Positions 1 to 5,184 of a DNA stretch of 6,127 nucleotides are shown piece after piece (position 1 is the first letter of the stretch; each line of letters starts with the position of its first letter). The notes beneath the pieces are model-generated. The model was not told the origin of the DNA, did no database searches, and saw only the letters and a program-made list of their open reading frames with translations. The DNA lies in assembly GCA_016936695.1 (NCBI GenBank), contig JAFGXK010000219.1, forward strand, positions 1 through 6,127, read 5' to 3'. Source of the stretch: Bacteroidales bacterium. GTDB taxonomy: Bacteria > Bacteroidota > Bacteroidia > Bacteroidales > VadinHA17. Position numbers and translations under genes: made by a program.

Positions 1-117
1 CCATGGAAACCGGATTTTGATATTTTTACACTTACAAGCCTATTATTCAGATTTTTATATTAAGCGGAGAATTCAATAAAATCCCATATAGCTAACTCAT
101 TAAATGTTTATCCCAAC

Positions 118-158
118 AAAAAAACCAACCAGTCGGATCTTACTCCAAGTGGTTGGTT
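118..158 (-). terminator. Intrinsic terminator behind the tRNA-Met fragment
   Basis: Arms AACCAACCA (123-131) and TGGTTGGTT (150-158) pair perfectly over 9 bp with an 18-nt loop. Read on the minus strand, the stem is followed at once by a run of T (complement of A118-A122, continuing from the stem). It lies just past the end of the tRNA-Met fragment at 167-206, the usual place for a tRNA terminator, so it probably belonged to that gene. The long loop makes it less than ideal. Confidence 0.55.
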
Positions 159-166
159 ATCAACTG

Positions 167-206
167 TGGGCCCAGTTGGGCTCTAATGCGACCGCCTGAT
201 TATGAG
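167..206 (-). pseudogene. Truncated tRNA-Met(CAT), 3' half only
   Basis: On the minus strand the sequence reads CTCATAATCAGG (195-206), an elongator tRNA-Met anticodon loop with anticodon CAT and the 3' side of its stem. It continues through a variable region and a T loop TTAGAGC (180-186), with 3' T stem CCAAC (175-179), 3' acceptor strand TGGGCCC (168-174) and discriminator A (167). The 5' half (acceptor 5' strand, D arm, 5' anticodon stem) is missing; the bases beyond 206 do not pair with the anticodon stem. The 5' T stem is also damaged: about two bases seem lost, TCGCA stands where GTTGG would pair, and the T loop has A where TTCGA is expected. It cannot make a working tRNA. A fragment beginning at the anticodon loop fits an attachment-site copy left by an integrase, or simple decay. 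The Met assignment rests on the anticodon loop and acceptor sequence. Confidence 0.6.
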
Positions 207-345
207 TATTCTTTTTTCGATATACTATTCGGTCCTGAAAAGTCAGAAAAAACGAGTTATCTTCAACATTAACAGCTATTTATGATTTCACACCATTATA
301 ATTGACTATTCATTTTATATAAAATATTCCACTGCTTTCCATGGT

Positions 346-500
346 GCGTAAGCCGGTGCCTCTAACCACTTCTCGCCGGTTCAAATTGACCACCCAAGGC
401 CAGAGTTAATTCTATGATATATAGATAAATAATTAAATGTACGTGTTACCGGTGGAATGTGGTCAAGGCGATTGGCTTATGCATTCCGTGGGGAAGTGGT
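346..500. mobile_element. Possible IS21-type terminal repeats (MITE or remnant)
   Basis: On the minus strand two related units follow each other: GTGGTCAATTTGAACCGGC (375-393) and GTGGTTAGAGGCACCGGC (352-369). The pattern GTGGT...CCGGC repeated in tandem resembles the multiple terminal repeats of IS21-family elements. On the plus strand about 65 bp away are GTGGTCAA (459-466), GGCTTATGC (474-482) and GAAGTGGT (493-500). These are inverted matches to TTGACCAC (386-393), GCGTAAGCC (346-354, one mismatch) and ACCACTTC (365-372). No transposase is present between them, so this would be a non-autonomous copy or the fused ends of a deleted IS. The family assignment is from remembered pattern, not a search. 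The GTGGTTAGAGGCACC stretch also resembles a tRNA D arm, which is the main alternative. Confidence 0.35.
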
Positions 501-516
501 GGGGAATTTTTGTGAT

Positions 517-556
517 AAAAAAATCTGATTGCATTGATTATTAATGCAATCAGATT
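517..556 (-). terminator. 14-bp perfect hairpin with T-run
   Basis: AATCTGATTGCATT (522-535) and AATGCAATCAGATT (543-556) pair without mismatch around a 7-nt loop. On the minus strand the stem ends in a run of seven T, two of them in the stem and five from A517-A521, which gives an intrinsic-terminator form. TGAT (513-516) and ATCA (557-560) could add four outer pairs. It lies directly downstream, in the minus sense, of the decayed tRNA-Cys 3' end at 563-579 and may be the original terminator of that tRNA. The stem is AT-rich for a terminator, so a repeat-element origin is possible. Confidence 0.5.
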
Positions 557-562
557 ATCATC

Positions 563-579
563 TGAGGTCGATGGCGATT
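563..579 (-). pseudogene. Decayed copy of the tRNA-Cys 3' end
   Basis: The plus-strand text TGAGGTCGATGGCGATT matches positions 738-755 of the intact tRNA-Cys region (TGAGGTCGGTGGCGGATT) with one substitution and one missing base. On the minus strand it spells the end of the T loop, the 3' T stem, the 3' acceptor strand, the T discriminator and two flanking bases. Similarity fades beyond 579, where neither a T arm nor an anticodon arm can be built. It is a direct repeat of the tRNA 3' end about 175 bp downstream of it, the arrangement left by an element that integrated at a tRNA 3' end. A decayed tandem tRNA copy is the alternative. Confidence 0.45.
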
Positions 580-608
580 ACCTTTGGTGATCCGGTCTGG
601 GGGGACCC

Positions 609-656
609 TTCAACTAAATTCCCCTGCCCGATTGCATCGGGCTACGGGATTTTTTA
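609..656 (+). terminator. Intrinsic-terminator cassette, plus strand
   Basis: GCCCGA (626-631) and TCGGGC (637-642) form a 6-bp stem with a 5-nt loop, extended by CCC (621-623) with GGG (646-648) and followed by six T (650-655). The plus-strand text TCAACTAAAT, a C-rich arm, a hairpin, then GGGATTTTTT and TTTG closely parallels the minus-strand terminator of tRNA-Cys. The two are related cassettes facing each other. No gene on the plus strand upstream is recognisable, so this one may be orphaned or may serve the minus strand as a repeat. Confidence 0.5.
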
Positions 657-698
657 TTTGCGATCATTCGCCTCGAAAACGGGCGTCGGTTCACAAAC

Positions 699-735
699 AA
701 AAAATCCCTCCTTCGCTTCGCTCAGGGGGGATTTA
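699..735 (-). terminator. Terminator of tRNA-Cys
   Basis: On the minus strand, a few bases past the tRNA end, AAATCCCCCC pairs with GGAGGGAT (complement of 704-711) across a loop containing GAGCGAAGCGAAG. Six T follow (complement of A699-A704). The placement right after the tRNA and the T-run make this a convincing intrinsic terminator. Confidence 0.75.
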
Positions 736-739
736 GTTG

Positions 740-810
740 AGGTCGGTGGCGGATTCGAACCGCCGTACCCGGTTTTGCAGACCGATGCCTAGCCACTCGG
801 CCAACCGACC
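740..810 (-). tRNA. tRNA-Cys (anticodon GCA)
   Basis: The minus strand folds into a complete cloverleaf. The acceptor stem is GGTCGGT (804-810) with ACCGACC (741-747), 7 bp. The D arm is GCC-GAGTGGCTA-GGC. The anticodon stem TCGGT/ACCGG has one T-G wobble and encloses the loop CTGCAAA, giving anticodon GCA (complement of 776-778). A 4-nt variable region follows. The T arm is GGCGG-TTCGAAT-CCGCC with a canonical TTCGAAT loop. The base after the acceptor is T (complement of A740), matching the U73 discriminator that is a known identity element for cysteinyl-tRNA synthetase. CCA is not encoded, so it must be added after transcription. The gene has its own likely promoter (856-863) and terminator (699-735), so it is probably a single-gene unit. 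Confidence 0.96.
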
Positions 811-812
811 GT

Positions 813-840
813 GTACACCGAAACCTTGGCGAAGGTGTAC
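813..840 (-). other. Hairpin in the tRNA-Cys leader
   Basis: GTACACC (813-819) and GGTGTAC (834-840) pair perfectly over 7 bp, with a possible inner CTT/AAG pairing. The hairpin ends three bases upstream of the mature tRNA 5' end and lies in its predicted 5' leader. It may help set the pre-tRNA fold for 5' processing. Function is inferred from position only. Confidence 0.4.
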
Positions 841-855
841 CTTGTTTTCGGAGTG

Positions 856-863
856 CAAAAATA
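856..863 (-). promoter_or_regulatory. -7 box for tRNA-Cys
   Basis: The minus strand reads TATTTTTG, an exact match to the Bacteroidota -7 consensus TAnnTTTG. About 20 bp upstream is GTTTTT rather than a clean TTTG -33 box. Transcription would start near 849, giving a leader of about 39 nt that contains the hairpin at 813-840. Confidence 0.5.
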
Positions 864-915
864 ACAAATATTCGGAAATATTAAAAACTGGGAGAAAGTC
901 ACCTGCCAAAGCAAT

Positions 916-933
916 TTCCTGAAAAATCAGGAA
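916..933 (-). terminator. Weak hairpin after the VOC relic
   Basis: TTCCTGA (916-922) and TCAGGAA (927-933) form a 7-bp stem with a 4-base loop between the VOC relic and the tRNA-Cys promoter. No proper T-run follows on either strand, so it is at best a weak terminator for the VOC transcript. Confidence 0.3.
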
Positions 934-940
934 TCTGTAA

Positions 941-1018
941 TCATGCCGTCAACATCTTCCCAAGAATCGCAGGCACAACCTGCCACGAAACGCCAAACCT
1001 GTCTTTAAGCCATCCTCC
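941..1018 (-). pseudogene. Relic of a second VOC/PhnB-like gene (C-terminal piece)
   Basis: Starting five codons after the stop of the VOC gene at 1034, and in the same frame, the minus strand encodes GWLKDRFGVSWQVVP followed by AILGKML, then a stop (TGA, complement of 941-943). This is the hallmark C-terminal core of PhnB-like/3-demethylubiquinone-methyltransferase-type VOC proteins, with the typical phrase WLKDrfGvsWQvvP. It has no start codon of its own, lacks the N-terminal hundred or so residues of the family and ends before the usual C-terminal helix. It is therefore best read as what is left of a neighbouring VOC gene after deletion. The preserved, uninterrupted motif suggests the loss is fairly recent. 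It could be translated only by stop-codon readthrough of the upstream gene, for which I see no signal. Confidence 0.7.
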
Positions 1019-1033
1019 CTGAATTCTGCATGC

Positions 1034-1474
1034 TTACTTGTTCTTCTCGTCACAGTTGAACATCCACTGAATCCCGAATTTATCCCTGAGGCTCCCATAG
1101 TAATCTCCCCAGAACATATCCTGAAGCTCCTGTTCAACCGTACCTCCTTCTGAAAGTGCATTAAAAAGGCGCAGGGTTTCCTCCCTGGTGTCGGGTTGAA
1201 GTGTGATATAAACATTATTCCCGGAACTGACCCTGAAACCCATCGATTCAGGGGCATCGGTACCCATTAACAGGTGCCCTCCAAGGATCGGCAATGCAAT
1301 ATTCATAATCAGGTCCTTGTCTTCTTCGGGCAGTGGTGGCATGTCTTCTGAAGGGGGGATGTCGCGGAACCGGGATATCTCACCCTGAAATTCCCCTCCG
1401 AAGACTGATTTGTAGAAGTTGAATGCTTCTTCCGTTTCACGACGGAAGTTCAGATATGTGCTGACTCTTGCCAT
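1034..1474 (-). CDS. VOC family protein, PhnB-like
   Basis: The 146-residue product has the form of the vicinal oxygen chelate superfamily, PhnB-like branch (also annotated as 3-demethylubiquinone-9 3-methyltransferase domain). Visible marks are the N-terminal YLNF (7-10), the phrase FNFYKSVFGGEF (18-29), a central strand ILGGHLLMGTDAPE (63-76), and the C-terminal YYGSLRDKFGIQWMFN (125-140). Length is normal for the family. Members are small soluble dimers built from paired beta-alpha-beta-beta-beta units. Many have no known reaction, and the PhnB name does not imply a proven phosphonate role. It starts 53 bp after the stop of the exported hydrolase with no clear terminator between, so co-transcription is possible. 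Right behind it in frame is a relic of a second VOC gene, so two VOC genes may once have stood in tandem. Substrate is unknown. Confidence 0.88.
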   Translation of the reverse strand: MARVSTYLNFRRETEEAFNFYKSVFGGEFQGEISRFRDIPPSEDMPPLPEEDKDLIMNIALPILGGHLLMGTDAPESMGFRVSSGNNVYITLQPDTREETLRLFNALSEGGTVEQELQDMFWGDYYGSLRDKFGIQWMFNCDEKNK

Positions 1475-1527
1475 AACGGAATTTTTTAATGGTTATGACA
1501 ATAAAACAATTTAACCCGGCATCATGT

Positions 1528-2805
1528 TCACTTCAGCCACATGTCGAACCATTCAAATGCTTTAGCCTGCATTGCTGCGTCGAACTTATGAGGACCCGGA
1601 TAAAAAGAACATTTGTAACTCCCCGGTGCCCCGGCTTTTTCATAGACGTCCTTAAGTATCTCATCAGCCCTTCTCATCTCACTCAGGGTGAAAAGGGGAT
1701 CCTCTCTGTTGTTAAGGACCAGCGCTGGCAAAGGTGTGCGTAATCCGAGAATTTCAGGAAAATCGAGTTCATTGGGAAGAAGCGGGACATATGTCATCCA
1801 TGTGTGACTGGTTGCCTTATCCATAACCAGATCCCTCCAGGTTGTCATGAATCCGACCGGAATGGCGCATTTAATTCGTTCGTCGGCTCCTCCTATGAAA
1901 ACACTTCTCATTCCTCCTCCCGAGAGCCCGCAGCAGCCTATTCGATCGCTGTCAACATCATCCCTTGCGCACAGTACATCAAGGGCTTTCACATCCTCGG
2001 CCAGGAACACTGCCGGCCAGGCGGTCCCGGCGCTGAACAGCGACTTTGCCATTATATGCTCGTGCTGTCCGGCCCAGCGGTTATAGGCATCGATTCCTTC
2101 GCGATCGTTCGCCTCCGGATCCGTCAGTCCCTGGCGCTGCCGTTCCGGAATATCCTTAAGCATCACCCTCCTGCTTGCAAAAGGAAAAGCATCGCTGGCA
2201 AGAACCACATATCCCCTCTTTGCCAGATCATTTGCCCATGCCCTGCCCTCATAAAGATTCTGCTTATGCTCTGTCATCATGGGATGCTCGTTGTCCGAAG
2301 TCCTTACTATCTTGGCTGTCCCGAAATACTTGTTCCCCGAATGATCGTGAAATGCCAGTACTCCCGGAAGCCTGCCTGAGGCATTCAGGGGTTTCAGCAA
2401 TACTGCTTCCGACCGGCCTCCGTTGGGCAATGGCCAGCTCATCTCCTCAATATGTAAACCGTCGTAAGTATATCCCCTTGTAACAGTAACCTGAGGAGGA
2501 CCTCCGAAAGCCGGCATGGATAGACGGTCGAAATATCTCTTTTTCGCTGCCTTCTTCCACTTCCCGAGGCTCTTCCAGGTGTCGCGGCGGAAGGAATAAA
2601 GGGGCAGTTCTTTATCGAGCAGTCCTGCAGCCCATGGTCCGTAGGAACCAATTATGCTTATGCCTCCTGCCTGAACGGACTCTTCACTGCCAATCCCGAA
2701 GTGATGGTCCTGAGGAAAACCAGTCTCCCCGAAAAGTTTGAGGCCTGCAACAGAGAAGCCTGCCATGCCTGCAAGTTTCAAAAATGTTCGGCGGTCGTTT
2801 TTCAT
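1528..2805 (-). CDS. Tat-exported alpha/beta hydrolase (putative esterase)
   Basis: The 425-residue product begins with a twin-arginine signal: RRTFLKLAGMAGF at residues 5-17 (arginines 5 and 6) and a short hydrophobic stretch, so it is exported folded. The body is an alpha/beta hydrolase of the dienelactone-hydrolase/Abhydrolase_7 type. An HDHSG loop (153-157) probably forms part of the oxyanion region; the nucleophile elbow GLSGG has Ser295; the likely acid is Asp369 in NNREDPLFT; and the likely base is His406 in YPGPHKFD. Related Bacteroidota proteins are often labelled acetyl-xylan esterase or similar, but the substrate cannot be read here. An upstream ATG at 2844 would extend it by 13 residues. 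I chose 2805 because it places the Tat motif at the N terminus and because a promoter with start near 2825 would leave the upstream ATG untranscribed. A terminator separates it from the lipoprotein gene. Confidence 0.88.
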   Translation of the reverse strand: MKNDRRTFLKLAGMAGFSVAGLKLFGETGFPQDHHFGIGSEESVQAGGISIIGSYGPWAAGLLDKELPLYSFRRDTWKSLGKWKKAAKKRYFDRLSMPAFGGPPQVTVTRGYTYDGLHIEEMSWPLPNGGRSEAVLLKPLNASGRLPGVLAFHDHSGNKYFGTAKIVRTSDNEHPMMTEHKQNLYEGRAWANDLAKRGYVVLASDAFPFASRRVMLKDIPERQRQGLTDPEANDREGIDAYNRWAGQHEHIMAKSLFSAGTAWPAVFLAEDVKALDVLCARDDVDSDRIGCCGLSGGGMRSVFIGGADERIKCAIPVGFMTTWRDLVMDKATSHTWMTYVPLLPNELDFPEILGLRTPLPALVLNNREDPLFTLSEMRRADEILKDVYEKAGAPGSYKCSFYPGPHKFDAAMQAKAFEWFDMWLK

Positions 2806-2831
2806 AGTTTTCAGTGTATTCGTTTGAAGAT

Positions 2832-2863
2832 GAAAATTATGCAAAACCGATCACAAATGCAAA
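2832..2863 (-). promoter_or_regulatory. Promoter of the exported hydrolase
   Basis: On the minus strand a TTTG -33 box (complement of 2860-2863) is followed after 20 bp by TAATTTTC (2832-2839), which matches the Bacteroidota -7 consensus TAnnTTTG at all but the last base. Transcription would begin near 2825, about 20 nt before the chosen ATG at 2805. Confidence 0.45.
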
Positions 2864-2865
2864 AT

Positions 2866-2896
2866 AAATACCCCCTTCAGTGGGAAGGGGGTATTT
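2866..2896 (-). terminator. Strong terminator after the lipoprotein gene
   Basis: AAATACCCCCTT (2866-2877) and AAGGGGGTATTT (2885-2896) pair perfectly over 12 bp with a 7-nt loop. On the minus strand the stem is followed by a T-rich stretch (ATTTTGC). It lies about 55 bp past the stop of the lipoprotein gene and just upstream of the hydrolase promoter. The A/T flanks on both sides would also let it work on the plus strand. Confidence 0.85.
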
Positions 2897-2949
2897 TTCA
2901 TGGGGTAAAACAGGTTTCTGCTCCAGCCTCGGAAATTCTAAAACTCAAC

Positions 2950-3780
2950 CTATTCCTCAACCTCCAGTTCCAGATTCAGCACTTTCCTGTTTCCTTTTGT
3001 TATGACAACTTCCTCAACATCGAGGGTTTTGAAGCCTGCCTTCGAAGCCGTCACCGAGTAAGTACCCGACGGCAGTCCAAGGACGGCATAGTTTCCATTT
3101 TCGTCGGTAATTGCATTTGAAACTACGGCTTCCTCCTGTTTGACATCGATCGAAACATCTTTCAAAGCCACTCCTTCAGCATCCTTGACAGTACCCTCAA
3201 GCCTTCCTGCGGAAGAATTATTTGCAGCCCTGATGACGGGTTTGAAAATGAATCCCTTAATTCCGGCGGGACTATCCATATTACCCTGGATCACAAACGA
3301 ATTGGAGAGATCAAAATCGAGGATCATCTCCGCGGTGAGTCCTTCTTCGACAACAAGTACCGGATCGATGAAGATTTTGATTCCGGTCTGGCTTCCGCTC
3401 GGCACCCTGACCGTAAAATTCTCCCCATCCTTCACCTTAAGACTCGCCTCATCGACATAGAGTCTGAGAAGGTTATATTCGCCTGCAGGGATCTCGAGGT
3501 CGAGCAGTTCAGCAACTACTCCGTTCCTGAGGTCGAGAAGGTTGAAAGTCTCCGATCCTTCCCATATCACCTCAAAGGGGCATTCATCGCTGATCCCGTC
3601 TCCGGCTTTCCTGATCTCCAGCTTTGTGATTGTCACCTCAGCCGATTCCACCATATCGACGGGAAAAGGAGCATCGGTAATATTTACAACAAGGCGTCCG
3701 TTGCCTTCATTTGTCTTGTCGCAACCTGTGAAGACCAGCATAAACGCTGCGGCTAAGAATGTTAAGATTATTTTCTTCAT
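2950..3780 (-). CDS. DUF4382 lipoprotein with CarboxypepD-like domain
   Basis: The 276-residue product starts with a lipoprotein signal (MKKIILTF, a hydrophobic core, then the lipobox VFTGC) with the modified cysteine at residue 20. Residues 29 to about 184 fit DUF4382: RLVVNITDAPF, then VESAEVTITKLEIR, then IPAGEYNLLRLYVDEA and a late FIFKPVIRA strand. Residues about 193-276 form a CarboxypepD-regulatory-like beta-sandwich: GRLEGTVKDAEG, then ITDENGNYAVLGLPSGTYSVTASKAGF. The protein is expected on the periplasmic or outer face of an outer membrane; residues after the Cys are D-K-T-N-E, not a clear surface-export signal. Its role is unknown; both domains look binding or structural rather than catalytic. 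I prefer the ATG at 3780 over one 36 bp upstream because the signal peptide begins there and a consensus -7 box overlaps the upstream ATG. The gene follows the two-component pair by 60 bp, which makes it a candidate target, unproven. Confidence 0.88.
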   Translation of the reverse strand: MKKIILTFLAAAFMLVFTGCDKTNEGNGRLVVNITDAPFPVDMVESAEVTITKLEIRKAGDGISDECPFEVIWEGSETFNLLDLRNGVVAELLDLEIPAGEYNLLRLYVDEASLKVKDGENFTVRVPSGSQTGIKIFIDPVLVVEEGLTAEMILDFDLSNSFVIQGNMDSPAGIKGFIFKPVIRAANNSSAGRLEGTVKDAEGVALKDVSIDVKQEEAVVSNAITDENGNYAVLGLPSGTYSVTASKAGFKTLDVEEVVITKGNRKVLNLELEVEE

Positions 3781-3813
3781 AATTTCCTGCTTTAGATTAA
3801 TTGTATGACAGGC

Positions 3814-3821
3814 CAAAATTA
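3814..3821 (-). promoter_or_regulatory. -7 box for the DUF4382 lipoprotein gene
   Basis: The minus strand reads TAATTTTG, an exact TAnnTTTG match, in the 60-bp gap between the kinase stop and the lipoprotein start. No TTTG is seen at the usual -33 distance. Transcription would start near 3807, about 27 nt before the ATG at 3780, so the lipoprotein can be expressed apart from the kinase. The missing -33 box leaves room for an activator, which is speculation. Confidence 0.5.
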
Positions 3822-3840
3822 ACCTGTGAAGATGAAGATT

Positions 3841-5163
3841 TTATGAATTTTCAGGAAATATGAAAGAAAATTCCGTTCCTTTTTCCGGTGTGGAGGAAAC
3901 TGAAATATTAATCCCGTGAAGGTCAGCTATCGATTTTGCAATTGCCAGTCCTATCCCCGTGCCGTCTTCATCATTGTTCCTGCGTGAGCTGAACCGGGAG
4001 AAGAGCTTATCGAGCTGTTCCTTAGTCATTCCCCTTCCGGTATCGGATATCCTCACCCTTAAAACACCAGATTCCAAAGCCGCACCAACGGTTATCCTGC
4101 CGCCCTGACCTGTATTTTTTACAGCATTGTTAATTACATTGTAGAACATAGAAAACAGCAGCGGCCTGTTTGCTTTTGCGAAACTACCTTTATCATTAAG
4201 ATCTTCCTTCAATTCCACCTTCTTATCCTCAGCAACCGGTCTCAGCTCATCCGTTATTTCAGCGAGCAGGTCAGCCACTTCAACCGTTTCTTCAAGAAGG
4301 TACTGGCGGCTCTCTATCCGGGCTATCATGAGCAGGGAACTGACCAGACGCTGGAGCCTCTGAAGGGTCTTGAGCGACTCTTCGATCTTAATTGCAGTTT
4401 CCTCTCCTGTCTCTTTCTGAATAAGAATATTTTCAAGCTTGCTCCTCATAACCGAGATTGGAGTCATGAGCTCATGAGAAATATTGACTGTTATATCCTT
4501 TTCCTTGCGGAATGAATCCTCGATCTTAACCATCAGGTCGATAAGCGCCTTGTCGAGAGCCTCGAAGTCGGATGTATTCGTCTTCACAGGATTCATATCG
4601 AATTTTGAAGGACTTGAAATCTCCCTGAGCTTGTTTGTGATAAGCTCCAGTGGCTTCAGAGTCAATCTAGTATACTGCAGGTCGGTCGCGAGTGTAATAA
4701 GTATTATGAAAGCCAGGAAGCCAAGGATGATCCTGTGGATGCTTTTTCGTCCCTCTGTAATGGTTTCGAGGCTCTTGCCGATCTCAAGAAGATAGGTTTC
4801 ACCATCAGCCTGAAAAGTGTAATTAAGTACCCTGTAGGTAATCACCTCTTCCTCGATGATCCTGTCGCTCACCGTTATCTCGTTGAATTCCTCGCTGCCG
4901 TCTGTCTTCTCGAGACTGATATATTCCTCCTTCAGAATATTGAAGCTTCCGAAAGCACCTGTTGTATCGGAGTTGATGAACGGCTCTATGCCAATTCCGG
5001 AAATAAGATCAATTGTTTTTTCCCTTTTCTGGATAAGGTCATTGTCGACCTGGCGCAGATTGATCCTTTCTATTATCCAGGGAAGGAAGATTAGAAACAG
5101 GGCTGTAAAGACCAGCTTTGAGAGAAGGTTGAAGAGTGCAAGCTTTGTCTTTAGCCGGATCAT
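3841..5163 (-). CDS. Sensor histidine kinase (two-component system)
   Basis: The 440-residue product is a membrane-bound sensor kinase. Two transmembrane segments (about 11-31 and 144-160) enclose a periplasmic sensor region of about 110 residues with no recognised domain. A HAMP-like linker follows (about 161-215). The dimerisation and phosphoacceptor domain has the H box NISHELMTPISVMRSKLE with His230. The ATPase domain shows the N box (NVINNAVKN, Asn346), the G1 box DTGRGM (374-379), an F-box-like LFSRF (387-391) and the G2 box GTGIGLAIAK (401-410). All key residues are present, so it should be active. It starts 21 bp after the stop of the response-regulator gene and is surely its partner. 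Similarity in layout to CusS/QseC-type kinases does not reveal the signal. The ATG at 5163 puts the first membrane segment at the expected place. Confidence 0.95.
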   Translation of the reverse strand: MIRLKTKLALFNLLSKLVFTALFLIFLPWIIERINLRQVDNDLIQKREKTIDLISGIGIEPFINSDTTGAFGSFNILKEEYISLEKTDGSEEFNEITVSDRIIEEEVITYRVLNYTFQADGETYLLEIGKSLETITEGRKSIHRIILGFLAFIILITLATDLQYTRLTLKPLELITNKLREISSPSKFDMNPVKTNTSDFEALDKALIDLMVKIEDSFRKEKDITVNISHELMTPISVMRSKLENILIQKETGEETAIKIEESLKTLQRLQRLVSSLLMIARIESRQYLLEETVEVADLLAEITDELRPVAEDKKVELKEDLNDKGSFAKANRPLLFSMFYNVINNAVKNTGQGGRITVGAALESGVLRVRISDTGRGMTKEQLDKLFSRFSSRRNNDEDGTGIGLAIAKSIADLHGINISVSSTPEKGTEFSFIFPENS

Positions 5164-5184
5164 GTAATACTAAAATATCATCAG

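Larger units (their letters stand above)
1..739. other. Gene-free region with tRNA scars and repeats
   Basis: No convincing protein gene lies here; the open frames are short, have no family resemblance and overlap hairpins or tRNA-like sequence. Positions 1-117 and roughly 207-340 are AT-rich with nothing I can name. The rest holds a truncated tRNA-Met with its terminator (118-206), an IS21-like inverted-repeat segment (346-500), a 14-bp hairpin with a T-run (517-556), a decayed tRNA-Cys 3' end (563-579), and two facing terminator cassettes (609-662 and 690-738). The density of broken tRNA ends suggests past integration and deletion next to tRNA genes. That history is inference; the repeats themselves are read directly. 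Confidence 0.7.

Noticed and set aside
118..206. A complete tRNA on the minus strand
   Set aside because: Only the 3' half can be built; there is no D arm, no 5' anticodon stem and the T stem does not pair.
346..500. CRISPR-like repeat array
   Set aside because: The repeats are few, unequal and partly inverted, with no regular spacers; they fit transposon ends better.
580..608. A former plus-strand tRNA ending near 607, suggested by GGACCC before TCAACTAAAT
   Set aside because: No T loop or acceptor pairing can be formed convincingly; the resemblance is limited to a few bases.
544..922. Two plus-strand open frames of 82 and 61 codons across the tRNA-Cys region
   Set aside because: They run through the terminators and antisense to the tRNA, and have no family resemblance; they are chance frames.
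949..1257. A 102-codon minus-strand frame overlapping the VOC gene and its relic
   Set aside because: It is out of frame with the VOC gene and its sequence has no domain; the true signal in 941-1018 is in the VOC frame.
1804..2483. Long plus-strand frames (up to 191 codons) opposite the hydrolase
   Set aside because: They are antisense shadows of a well-supported alpha/beta hydrolase with an intact catalytic triad.
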